Source of the DNA: Pseudomonadota bacterium
Lineage (GTDB): Bacteria > Pseudomonadota > Alphaproteobacteria > Reyranellales > Reyranellaceae
Assembly (NCBI GenBank): GCA_023436825.1
Contig: JAEZHS010000343.1
Location: 1-15,408 of the forward strand
Length of the DNA: 15,408 bases
Reading direction: 5' to 3'
Shown: positions 1 to 7,202 of the stretch, in pieces
How positions within the stretch are numbered: the first letter of the stretch is position 1
Layout: the number at the start of each line of letters is the position of its first letter
Position numbers and translations under genes: made by a program
The notes under the pieces: generated by a model
What the model was told of the DNA's origin: nothing
Seen by the model: only the letters and a program-made list of their open reading frames with translations
Database searches by the model: none

Positions 1-424
1 CGCTGACGCCGACCAGCGAGATCAGCGTCACCAGCCGATCGACGATGCGCGACTTGGCGTAGGCCGCCGCCGTGCCGAGGATGACGGCCAAGGTGAAGGC
101 GAGCGTCGTTGCGGCGATGGCGAGGATGATCGTATTGCCGAAGGCCGATGCGACCTCGGTGGCCACCGGCCGGCCGGTACCGATCGAGGTGCCGAAATCC
201 CCGGTCAGCGTCACGCCGAGCCAGCGCAGGTACTGCACCGGCAGCGGCTTGTCGAAGCCGTAATACTCCTTCAGCTTGTCGATGACTTCCTTCGGCGCAT
301 CCGGCGGCACGATGGCCGAGATCGGATCGCCCGGCGCCAGGTGCACCAGCCCGAAGACCAGCAGCGAGACGCCGAAGGCGACCGGCACCAGGTAGATCAG
401 CCGCCGAAGAGCATAGAGGAGCAT
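1..424 (-). CDS. ABC transporter permease, DppB/OppB type (N-terminal part, runs off left edge)
   Basis: Inner-membrane subunit of a family-5 (peptide/nickel/opine type) ABC importer; it would form the channel with a DppC-type partner expected beyond the left edge. The first 141 codons are visible. The N-terminus has the DppB pattern: a short basic start (RRLIYLVPVAFGVSLLVF) forming membrane segment 1, then the HLAPGDP motif, a periplasmic stretch with YYGFDKPLPVQYLRWL and GDFGTSI, and a second membrane segment (NTIILAIAATTLAFTLAVIL). The EAA loop that contacts the ATPase is not in view. The ATG at 424-422 lies 13 nt after the stop of the upstream substrate-binding protein gene on the same strand, so the two are almost certainly co-transcribed. 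The family is usually a little over 300 residues, so more than half is missing here. Confidence 0.93.
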   Translation of the reverse strand, partial: MLLYALRRLIYLVPVAFGVSLLVFGLVHLAPGDPISAIVPPDAPKEVIDKLKEYYGFDKPLPVQYLRWLGVTLTGDFGTSIGTGRPVATEVASAFGNTIILAIAATTLAFTLAVILGTAAAYAKSRIVDRLVTLISLVGVS

Positions 425-437
425 CGCCTGTCCGCCG

Positions 438-2042
438 CTATTTCATCGTGATGGGCGTGAGGTCCTGGAACCAGCTCTGGGCCTGCACGAAGCCCGTCAC
501 CTTGGGGCTCATGGCGCGCGGGTTGAGATCATGCGCGATGTAGACCCAATAGGCCTGGTCGACGATGTAGCTGTGCACGTCGGCCAGCGCCTTGGTCTGG
601 GCGGCACGGTCGAACGAGGTGTGCGCCTTGTCGATCAGGGCATCGAGCTTGGGATCCTTGAGGATGCCCCAGTTGGCGCCCTTCGGCGGCACGAACTCGC
701 CGTGATAGAGCCGCATGAAGGCCGAGTAGGGATCGACCGTGGCGCGGCTGATGTTGATGCCGTTTGTGCCGGCCTTCTTCGAGGCATCCCCGGTCACCGG
801 CTGGAAGGAGAAGGTCACCAGCGCGTTCCACTCCATCACCTCGAACGAGGTGTCGAAGCCGACGGCATTCAGGTTCTCCTGCACGTACTCGTTCATCGGC
901 AGCGGAAGCATCTGGCCGGAACCCGAGGTCGAGATCGCGATCTTGATCTTGGGCTTCTTGTTGGGGCCGTAGCCGGCCTCGGCCAGCAGCTTCTTCGCCG
1001 CCTCGGGATCGTACTTGATGTCGAAGCTGGGCGAGCCGAACCAGGGATGGCCGGGATAAACCACGCCCTTCGATTCGATCATCATGCCGCCCAGAAGCTT
1101 GGTGAGGCCGGCGCGGTCGATGGCGAGGTTGGCGGCCTTGCGCACGCGGATGTCGGTCCAGGGCGAGCCCTCGACCATGCCGGGCTGGTAGGCCCAGTTG
1201 TGCGGGTACTTGTTGGTGACGATGGCCATGCCGCCCTGCTTGAGGCGCGGGATGGCATCGGGAGCGGGCACCTCGATCCAGTCGACCTGGCCCGCCAGCA
1301 GCGCCGCCGTGCGGGTCGCGGCCTCCGGCATCGGGAACAGCAGCACCTTGTCGAGCTTGGGAACGCGCGCCTTGTCCCAGTAGCCGTCGAAACGCGACAG
1401 CTCCATGCGCTCGCGCGGCACGACGCGGTCAACCTTGAACGGACCGGTGCCGGAGGGCTGCAACGCGACCTTCACCCAGTCCTTGCCCAGCTCCTCCCAG
1501 CGCTTGGGGCTGGAATAGAAGATGTAGGACATATCGTACGGAAACAGCGAGTTCACCACGCGCGTGGTGAGCTCGACCGTGTACTTGTCGACCGCCTTCC
1601 AGCCGACCAGCGTCGGTACGCGGGCGCGGGCCTGCGCCGCCTGCTTGGGGTCGAACTGGGGCGACTTGTCGTTCAGGATCTTCTCGAGGTTCCACACCAC
1701 GACGTCGGCGTCGAAGTCGCTACCGTCGTGGAACTTCACGCCCTGGCGCAGCTTGAAGATCCACTTGGTCGGCTCGCCTTCGACCGCCGACCATTCCGTC
1801 GCGAGGCCCGGCTTGATGTCGGCGATGGTGTCGGCCTTCGACAGGTCCCAGTTCACCAGCGCGTCGTAGATCGTGTAGCCGGCGAAGCGGAAGCCTTCGA
1901 AGCCCTGGTCAGGCTGGCCGGTGGTCTGGGGGATGTCGGCGGCTGTCATGCCGATGCGCAGAGTGCCTTGGGAGAAGGCAGGCGTTGCAGTGGCTGCGAA
2001 GAGGCCGAAGCCCATGGCGGCAATGCGAAGGCGCTTGAACAT
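438..2042 (-). CDS. ABC transporter substrate-binding protein, family 5 (SBP-1)
   Basis: Periplasmic binding protein (534 aa, SBP_bac_5 family) that captures a peptide- or amide-like solute and delivers it to the permease encoded just downstream. The start is ATG at 2042, because it begins a clean Sec signal peptide (MFKRLRIAAMGFGLFAATAT, likely cleaved after AFS near residue 24) and is preceded by GGAG with 6-nt spacing. An in-frame ATG at 2123 would put 27 arginine-rich residues ahead of the signal. Family landmarks are GLATEW, VKFHDGSD, WNLEKIL, SGTGPFK, RTAALLAGQVD and RKAANLAIDR. The C-terminal VQAQSWFQDLTP matches the second binding protein at 3787-5406, and blocks of identity run along the whole length, so the two are paralogues. 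The ligand cannot be read from sequence. The name DppA/OppA would be a guess. Confidence 0.95.
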   Translation of the reverse strand: MFKRLRIAAMGFGLFAATATPAFSQGTLRIGMTAADIPQTTGQPDQGFEGFRFAGYTIYDALVNWDLSKADTIADIKPGLATEWSAVEGEPTKWIFKLRQGVKFHDGSDFDADVVVWNLEKILNDKSPQFDPKQAAQARARVPTLVGWKAVDKYTVELTTRVVNSLFPYDMSYIFYSSPKRWEELGKDWVKVALQPSGTGPFKVDRVVPRERMELSRFDGYWDKARVPKLDKVLLFPMPEAATRTAALLAGQVDWIEVPAPDAIPRLKQGGMAIVTNKYPHNWAYQPGMVEGSPWTDIRVRKAANLAIDRAGLTKLLGGMMIESKGVVYPGHPWFGSPSFDIKYDPEAAKKLLAEAGYGPNKKPKIKIAISTSGSGQMLPLPMNEYVQENLNAVGFDTSFEVMEWNALVTFSFQPVTGDASKKAGTNGINISRATVDPYSAFMRLYHGEFVPPKGANWGILKDPKLDALIDKAHTSFDRAAQTKALADVHSYIVDQAYWVYIAHDLNPRAMSPKVTGFVQAQSWFQDLTPITMK

Positions 2043-2080
2043 CCGGTGCTCCACTGTTCGGCGCTGACGAAGGCGCGCCC

Positions 2081-2152
2081 GCAAGGGAGTCATGCAAGCC
2101 GCAAGCCAAGCTTGCGCTTGCACGATGAATGAGGCGGCATGTCACTTGCATG
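2081..2152. promoter_or_regulatory. Operator-like array of GCAAG/CTTGC elements in the divergent gap
   Basis: This lies in the 131-bp gap between the divergent SBP-1 and AtzG-like genes. Its core, 2093-2122, is an inverted repeat: TGCAAG, a bulged C, CGCAAGC, a CAA centre, GCTTGCG, then CTTGCA. That gives 13 pairs with one bulge. GCAAG also occurs at 2081, and CTTGC at 2145. CATGCAAG at 2091-2098 is the exact inverse of CTTGCATG at 2145-2152. The layout is three GCAAG on the left and three CTTGC on the right. Symmetric multi-site arrays in divergent promoters commonly bind dimeric regulators. No regulator gene is in the window, and I could not place convincing -35/-10 boxes. A transcript hairpin is an alternative. 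Confidence 0.5.
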
Positions 2153-2173
2153 GTCACGACAAAAGGAAGCGAC

Positions 2174-2368
2174 ATGACGGACGCCAGGACACCCCCAACG
2201 CTCGAGGAATTTCGCGCGCGCGCCGCGGCGAGCGGCCTGCCTCTCACGACCGAAGACGTCGAGCATCTACACAAGGGCTATGTCGGATTGCTGAAGTTGA
2301 TGGAGCGCATCCCAACCCATTGGGCTTGGGCCGCCGAACCGCCTCATGTGTTCCGCGCCGACGAGTAA
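2174..2368 (+). CDS. AtzG/GatC-like small amidase-partner protein (DUF4089-like)
   Basis: 64-aa protein, 6 nt upstream of an amidase-signature gene. The chosen ATG at 2174 follows a good ribosome site (AAAAGGAAG at 2161-2169); an upstream in-frame ATG at 2129 lacks one. The protein is helical, with two predicted helices (about residues 9-20 and 25-45) and an extended tail AWAAEPPHVFRADE. Length, helical body and the EP-x-x-x-F-R tail resemble AtzG, the small partner of the amidase AtzE in cyanuric acid breakdown, and more distantly GatC, which supports GatA. In those systems the small subunit wraps around and stabilises the amidase. Inference: this protein and the next form a two-subunit hydrolase. 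The match is by pattern and context only. A short unrelated leader protein is the alternative. Confidence 0.7.
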   Translation: MTDARTPPTLEEFRARAAASGLPLTTEDVEHLHKGYVGLLKLMERIPTHWAWAAEPPHVFRADE

Positions 2369-2374
2369 GCCCAC

Positions 2375-3778
2375 ATGAGCAAGCCAACATCCGCCGAGCT
2401 GACGACGCTCAGCATCGCCGAAGCCGGCCGCCTGATGACGCGCGGCGAGGTCACCTCGACCGCCCTCACTGAAGCCTTCCTGGCGCGCATTGAAGCCGTG
2501 GATCACAAGATCGGGAGCTTCATCACCGTCACTGCCGATCGCGCGCGGATCGCCGCCAGGCAGGCCGACATGGAGCTGAGCCAGGGGCTCAACCGCGGGC
2601 CCCTGCATGGCATCCCGCTCGCGCTCAAGGACATCTATGAGACCGACGGCGTGCTGACGACCGGTCACTCGCATCTGCGCGCCGACTACGTGCCCGCCAT
2701 AGACGCCGAGACCGTGCGCCGGCTCAAAGCGGGTGGCGCCGTCATCCTGGGCAAGCTCGCGACACATGAGTTCGCCAACGGCGCGATGACGCCGGACCAG
2801 CCTTTCCCGGCGGCGCGCAATCCCTGGAACACTGACTACCAGCCCGGCGGCTCGTCGAGCGGCTCGGGCGCGGCGGTCGCCGCGGCGCTGTGCATGGGCG
2901 CCATGGGTTCCGACACCGGCGGCTCGATCCGCAATCCGGCGGGCTTCTGCGGCACGGCCGGCATCAAGCCGACCTACGGCCTGGTCAGCCGCTGCGGCAT
3001 CTTCCCGTTGTCGTTCAGCATGGACACGGCCGGGCCATTGGCGTGGACGGTCGAGGACAACGCGCTGATGCTCGATGTTCTGGCGGGCCACGATCCCAAC
3101 GACCAGGCATCGGCCAAGGCCGCCAAGGTCGACTACGGCGCCGCCACGCACCGCTCGATCAAGGGCACGCGCATCGCGCTGGCGCGCACCTGGTATGAAG
3201 GCGACCTCACGGCCGACATGGCCAAGGGCATGGACGAGGCGGTGCGCGTGCTGCGCGACCAGGGCGCGGTCGTCGAGGAAGTGACCTTCCCCGACATCTG
3301 GGACTATCACATCTGCGGCCGCGTCATCATCACCGTCGAGGCGCACGCCATCCACCGGCAAGAGGTGATCGAGACGCCGGAGAAGTTCGGCTACACGACG
3401 CGGCGGCGCTTCCAGCTCGGCGCGTTCCTGACGGCCGAGCAGTACCTTTCGGCAGTGCGCTTCCGCCGCAAGCTTCAGGTCGACACGCGCGCCGCCATGC
3501 GCGGCTACGACCTGATCCTGGCGCCCAACCAATGGGGACCGCCGGAGAAGTTCGAGGAGCCGCAGCCGATCTTCCACTTTTTCGGCAAGGCCTCGCTCAG
3601 CATGCCGTTCAACGTCACTGGGCAGCCGGCGATGACGGTGTGCTGCGGCTTCGGCAGCGACGGCTTTCCCCTGGCGTTCCAGCTCGCCGGCCGGCCGTTC
3701 GACGAGGCCAGCGTGTTCGCCGCGGGCGCCGCCTACGAACGCGCCACGCCGTGGCGATTGCGACGACCAACGCTTTAG
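2375..3778 (+). CDS. Amidase-signature family hydrolase (AtzE/GatA-like)
   Basis: 467-aa cytoplasmic amide hydrolase with the full amidase-signature catalytic set. Lys85 is in LALKD, the cis-Ser160 in QPGGSSSGS, and nucleophile Ser184 in SDTGGSIRNPAG. The spacings (75 and 24) match fatty-acid amide hydrolase K142/S217/S241. The GIKPTYGLVSRCGIFP block and the C-terminal QPAMTVCCGF...PLAFQLAGRPFDE are typical of the family. The product would be the acid plus ammonia or amine from an amide, carbamoyl or ureido bond. The gene starts 6 nt after the AtzG-like gene and ends 8 nt before SBP-2, whose Shine-Dalgarno overlaps its stop, so this is one operon. It is unlikely to be the tRNA amidotransferase GatA: gatB is absent and it sits between transport genes. 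Substrate unknown. Confidence 0.93.
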   Translation: MSKPTSAELTTLSIAEAGRLMTRGEVTSTALTEAFLARIEAVDHKIGSFITVTADRARIAARQADMELSQGLNRGPLHGIPLALKDIYETDGVLTTGHSHLRADYVPAIDAETVRRLKAGGAVILGKLATHEFANGAMTPDQPFPAARNPWNTDYQPGGSSSGSGAAVAAALCMGAMGSDTGGSIRNPAGFCGTAGIKPTYGLVSRCGIFPLSFSMDTAGPLAWTVEDNALMLDVLAGHDPNDQASAKAAKVDYGAATHRSIKGTRIALARTWYEGDLTADMAKGMDEAVRVLRDQGAVVEEVTFPDIWDYHICGRVIITVEAHAIHRQEVIETPEKFGYTTRRRFQLGAFLTAEQYLSAVRFRRKLQVDTRAAMRGYDLILAPNQWGPPEKFEEPQPIFHFFGKASLSMPFNVTGQPAMTVCCGFGSDGFPLAFQLAGRPFDEASVFAAGAAYERATPWRLRRPTL

Positions 3779-3786
3779 GAGCATCC

Positions 3787-5406
3787 ATGACACGCAAGAC
3801 CCGATTCTTGCGCCGTTCCGTCCTAGCCGGCGCCGGCGCGCTCGCGTTGCCGTCGGGTCTTGCGGTGCCGGCGGCGGCACAGGAAAAGCTGGTCCGCTAC
3901 GGCATCTCGATGGCGGACATCCCGCTCGCCAGCGGCCAGCCCGACCGCGGCGCCGGCGCCTACCAGTTCACCGGCTACACGATCTACGATCCGCTGGTCG
4001 CCTGGGAAATGGATGTCGCCGACCGGCCAGGCAAGCTGATCCCCGGCCTCGCGACGGAGTGGACGGTCAACGACGCCGACAAGACGCTGTGGACCTTCAA
4101 GCTGAGGCCGGGCGTGAAGTTCCATGACGGGTCGGACCTCAATGCCGACGCCGTCGTCTGGAACCTCGAAAAGGTGTTCAACAAGGACGCACCGCAATTC
4201 GACCAGCGCCAGGCCTCACAGGTCCGGCCGCGCCTGCCGTCGATCGCAAGCTACAAGAAGCTCGACGACATGACGGTCGAGATCAAGACCAAGGCCGTCG
4301 ACGCGCTCTTCCCCTATCAGATGCTGTGGTTCCTGGTCGCGAGCCCGGCAAACTGGGAGAAGCTCGGCAAGGACTGGAACAAAGTGGCGTCGGAGCCGTC
4401 GGGCACCGGACCCTTCAAGCTCGGCCGCCTGGTGCCACGCGAGCGCGCCGAGCTGGTGAAGAACGAGGCATACTGGAACACCAAGCGCCCGGCCAGGACG
4501 GACAAGCTGGTGCTGATCTGTGCGCCCGAGGATTCCAGCCGCACCGCGGCGCTGCTTGCAAACTCGGTCGACATGATCGAGACGCCGCCACCCGATGCCG
4601 TCCCGCGGCTGAAGCAGGCCGGCGTGCGCATCGAACAGAACGTGACGCCGCATGTCTGGAACTACCATCCGTCACTGCTGCCGGGCTCGCCGTGGGCCGA
4701 CATCCGGCTGCGCAAGGCCGCCAATCTCGCCATCGACCGCGACGCCATCGTCAAGCTCTTGGGCGGCCTCGCCAAGCCGGCGCTGGGCCAGGTCGATCCG
4801 AGCAGCCCATGGTTCGGCAAGCCGAGCTTCGTGCTGAAATACGCACCCGACGAGGCGCGCAAGCTGATGAGCGAGGCGGGCTTCAGCAAGAGCCAGCCGC
4901 TCAAGACCAAGTTCGTGGTGGCTTCGGGCGGCACCGGCCAGATGCTGTCGCTGCCCATGAACGAGGCCATCCAGGAGATGTTCAAGGAGGTCTACATCGA
5001 CCTCGAATTCAAGGTGGTCGAGCTCGAGGCGCTCTACACGGCGTGGCGCGCCGGCGCCAAGGCCGACATGAACAAGGACGTGACAGCCAACAACATCGCC
5101 TACGTCACGTCCGATCCGGTCTACGCCATCACGCGCTTCTTCGCGTCCAACCAGGCCGCGCCCGTCGGCGTGAACTGGAGCTACTACTCCAATCCCGATG
5201 TCGACAAGCTGATCGACGAGGTGCTGACCACGTTCGATGCCGCCAAGCAGGACGCCCTGCTCGCCAAGGTGCACGAGAAGGTGGTCGACGACGCGGTCCT
5301 GATCTGGGTCGTCCACGACACCAACCCGCACGCGCTGTCGCCCAAGATCAAGTCGTATGTCCAGGCACAGCACTGGTTCCAGGACCTGACGACGGTCGGC
5401 GTCTAA
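3787..5406 (+). CDS. ABC transporter substrate-binding protein, family 5 (SBP-2), probable Tat signal
   Basis: 539-aa periplasmic binding protein paralogous to SBP-1. The ATG at 3787 is supported by AGGAG overlapping the amidase stop codon. The N-terminus MTRKTRFLRRSVLAGAGALA contains a twin arginine (R9-R10) followed by SVLAG and a mild hydrophobic stretch ending PAAAQ, so export through Tat is more likely than Sec, unlike SBP-1. Shared blocks with SBP-1 include GLATEW, KFHDGSD, SGTGPFK, VPRER, RTAALLA, PDAxPRLKQ, RKAANLAIDR, PWFGxPSF and VQAQxWFQDLT. No permease or ATPase follows it, so it probably uses the transporter starting on the opposite strand at 424, widening or altering its ligand range. 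Its TAA stop overlaps the stop of the convergent kinase gene. Confidence 0.95.
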   Translation: MTRKTRFLRRSVLAGAGALALPSGLAVPAAAQEKLVRYGISMADIPLASGQPDRGAGAYQFTGYTIYDPLVAWEMDVADRPGKLIPGLATEWTVNDADKTLWTFKLRPGVKFHDGSDLNADAVVWNLEKVFNKDAPQFDQRQASQVRPRLPSIASYKKLDDMTVEIKTKAVDALFPYQMLWFLVASPANWEKLGKDWNKVASEPSGTGPFKLGRLVPRERAELVKNEAYWNTKRPARTDKLVLICAPEDSSRTAALLANSVDMIETPPPDAVPRLKQAGVRIEQNVTPHVWNYHPSLLPGSPWADIRLRKAANLAIDRDAIVKLLGGLAKPALGQVDPSSPWFGKPSFVLKYAPDEARKLMSEAGFSKSQPLKTKFVVASGGTGQMLSLPMNEAIQEMFKEVYIDLEFKVVELEALYTAWRAGAKADMNKDVTANNIAYVTSDPVYAITRFFASNQAAPVGVNWSYYSNPDVDKLIDEVLTTFDAAKQDALLAKVHEKVVDDAVLIWVVHDTNPHALSPKIKSYVQAQHWFQDLTTVGV

Positions 5407-6428
5407 CCTCGCGCGACGACGAGAGCTTCTTCGAACTCCGGCGTGGCCAGACGAGCCAAGAAGTTGGCGAGCGCCATCTTGCCGACGATGCGCTGAGCCT
5501 CCGGCGAACCCGCGATCAGCCGTCCCTGGGTGATGGCGTCGCGGAACTGCTCGCGCGTGAAGGTGCTAAGGTCGGTCGCCGGCACCATCCCGGCCGGCGT
5601 GTTGGCGGCGTTGAGGCTGGCGGCACAGCCATAGAAAAGGCGCACGAGCTGCCGCATCAAACCGAGGCGAGCGCGCACAAGGCGACCGGGCTCCCGACCA
5701 AGCCAGGACCGCAGCAGCGCCACTTCCAGTTCCGGCGCAGCCGCAAAAAATGTTGAGAGCGTTGCGACATCGACCAGCGGATCGTTGCCGTAGGCGGTTT
5801 CCCAGTCGACAAGCCACAACCGATTGCCGTCGAAAAGGATGTTCCCAGGGTTGAGATCGTTGTGGCTGGAGACCAGCGTTTCACTGTCCCAGCGGTAGGC
5901 CTCGCGGATGCGCTCGAAACCCTCGCGATGACGATCGAGCAGGCCTGGGACGAACAGGCCGGAGTCGAGCAGGCGGCCAAGCAGGATTCCAATCATCGAC
6001 GGATAGTCGAAGACCGGTGGAAAAGCCGGAATTGCCTGCAGCCGAGCGACAAGGCCACCGAGATCACGAACCACAGCCGCTGTCCCGCCGGCATAATCGG
6101 ACAGTGGACACTCGGACACGAAATCCGTGATCGCCACGGCTGCCGCAGGATCGGCGTGGCGCACGGCCGGCGCAACGCCCGCCGCGGCCGCGGCCTGCAT
6201 GCAGACATAGGCGCGATACGGGTCGCGGACCTCGTCTCGCCGGCATGACTCCAGGCGCAGCAGGTATGGCCGGCCGCCGACCTCGATCCTGTAGCTCGCG
6301 GCCGAAGCGCCCGACGTGATCGGTTCCAGTGACGTGACTGGCGAGCGGCCGAAGACCGCCGACAGCGCGATCCGCGCCCGCTCGCGACGGTCGTCCGGGA
6401 TGCGATCGACGAGGTCGCTCAGCTGCAC
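5403..6428 (-). CDS. APH/choline-kinase-fold phosphotransferase
   Basis: ATP-dependent small-molecule kinase of the aminoglycoside phosphotransferase (APH) superfamily. With a GTG start at 6428 it is 341 aa. Visible motifs are a glycine-rich loop (TSGASAASYRI, about residues 39-48), the catalytic loop SSHNDLNPGNILFD (His189, Asp191, Asn196) and the metal-binding DWETA (Asp208). The loop sequence and the DWE motif are closer to choline/ethanolamine/thiamine kinases than to resistance enzymes. The upstream HAD gene ends at 6419, so the GTG start overlaps it by 10 nt with a GAAG just upstream, suggesting translational coupling. An in-frame ATG at 6476 would overlap by 58 nt and add 16 charged residues. 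The acceptor substrate cannot be assigned. It converges on SBP-2 with overlapping stops. Confidence 0.9.
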   Translation of the reverse strand: MQLSDLVDRIPDDRRERARIALSAVFGRSPVTSLEPITSGASAASYRIEVGGRPYLLRLESCRRDEVRDPYRAYVCMQAAAAAGVAPAVRHADPAAAVAITDFVSECPLSDYAGGTAAVVRDLGGLVARLQAIPAFPPVFDYPSMIGILLGRLLDSGLFVPGLLDRHREGFERIREAYRWDSETLVSSHNDLNPGNILFDGNRLWLVDWETAYGNDPLVDVATLSTFFAAAPELEVALLRSWLGREPGRLVRARLGLMRQLVRLFYGCAASLNAANTPAGMVPATDLSTFTREQFRDAITQGRLIAGSPEAQRIVGKMALANFLARLATPEFEEALVVARG

Positions 6429-7141
6429 CCCAGCTTCTTCGCCAGCTCGATCATCGAATCGCCGACGGCGTTCCATTCGCCATCAGCCTTGAGATCGGTT
6501 TTCTGGTCGGGTCCATGTTCCTTGGGACGCAGCACGAACCCTGTCGACAGGCCGCACTTCTGCGCCGCCTTCAGGTCGCCGTTGTGGGCCGCGCACAGCA
6601 TCACCTGGTGCGGCTGCAGGTACATGGTCTTGACCACGCCGAGGTAGGACTCGGGATCGGGCTTGTAGTGCCTGAACGTCTCGCCCGAGAAGCAGTGGTC
6701 CCAGGGGATGCCGCCGTTCTTGGCCATGTTGATCAGGAGCGCGACGTTGCCGTTGCTGAGCGTGGCCACGACGTACTTCTTCTTCATCATGCCGATGCCC
6801 TCGACCGAATCGGGCCACGGCCGGAGCTTGTGCCACAGGCGGGTGAACTCCCACGAGCCCTCCTCGCCCGGATGCTTCAGCCCGCGCTTGGCTAAAAGCA
6901 TCTCGAAGGCTTCCTTGTGCAGCTCGTCGATGTTGGTCCACGGCAGCTCGCCCTTGCGCACGCGGTGCATCTGCGGCTGGTAGAGCCCGCGCCAGTCGTC
7001 GGCAAAGCTCGTCCAGTCGGTGTCCATGCCGTATTTCTTGCCGAGCTTGGGCAGGTCCTCGATCAGGCTGCCGCGCCAGTCGACCACGGTGCCGAACACG
7101 TCGAAGATGCAGACTTTCAGATCCGCGGGAACTTGGGCCAT
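6419..7141 (-). CDS. HAD hydrolase, haloacid dehalogenase type II family
   Basis: 240-aa cytoplasmic hydrolase. The ATG at 7141 is preceded by a strong GGAGGAAA site; an in-frame start at 7243 has no such signal and would reach into the divergent tag gene. HAD motifs by residue: nucleophile Asp14 in FDVFGTVVDW with Thr18, Arg51 in WRGLY, Ser129-Asn130 in TLSNGN, Lys160 in HYKPDPESY with Tyr166, and Asp189 in CAAHNGDLKAA. Asp, Thr, Arg, Ser, Lys and Tyr align with the L-2-haloacid dehalogenase set. The last motif, however, reads AAHNGD where the well-studied enzymes have a Ser-Ser-Asn-x-x-Asp pattern. The reaction may be dehalogenation or phosphate-ester hydrolysis. It is first in a two-gene operon with the APH-fold kinase. 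Confidence 0.92.
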   Translation of the reverse strand: MAQVPADLKVCIFDVFGTVVDWRGSLIEDLPKLGKKYGMDTDWTSFADDWRGLYQPQMHRVRKGELPWTNIDELHKEAFEMLLAKRGLKHPGEEGSWEFTRLWHKLRPWPDSVEGIGMMKKKYVVATLSNGNVALLINMAKNGGIPWDHCFSGETFRHYKPDPESYLGVVKTMYLQPHQVMLCAAHNGDLKAAQKCGLSTGFVLRPKEHGPDQKTDLKADGEWNAVGDSMIELAKKLGCS

Positions 7142-7202
7142 GGCTGTTTCCTCCGTCGGCGACAGTGTGGCGTCTGGCGATCCGCTTGGGTAGGGTCCGC
7201 GC

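Noticed and set aside
531..2132. A 533-codon plus-strand frame opposite SBP-1
   Set aside because: SBP-1 has a signal peptide, ribosome site and family motifs; the plus frame is a low-information mirror of it.
2375..3778. Identifying the amidase pair as GatA/GatC of the tRNA amidotransferase
   Set aside because: gatB is absent, the neighbours are transport proteins, and the small protein looks closer to AtzG than to GatC.
2267..3880. A 537-codon minus-strand frame opposite the amidase
   Set aside because: The amidase has its full catalytic triad and a sensible start. The opposite frame has arginine/alanine-rich shadow composition and no motif.
5403..6428. Calling the APH-fold kinase an antibiotic resistance gene
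   Set aside because: The catalytic loop and DWETA motif suit choline/thiamine-type kinases, and the context is metabolic with no mobile elements.
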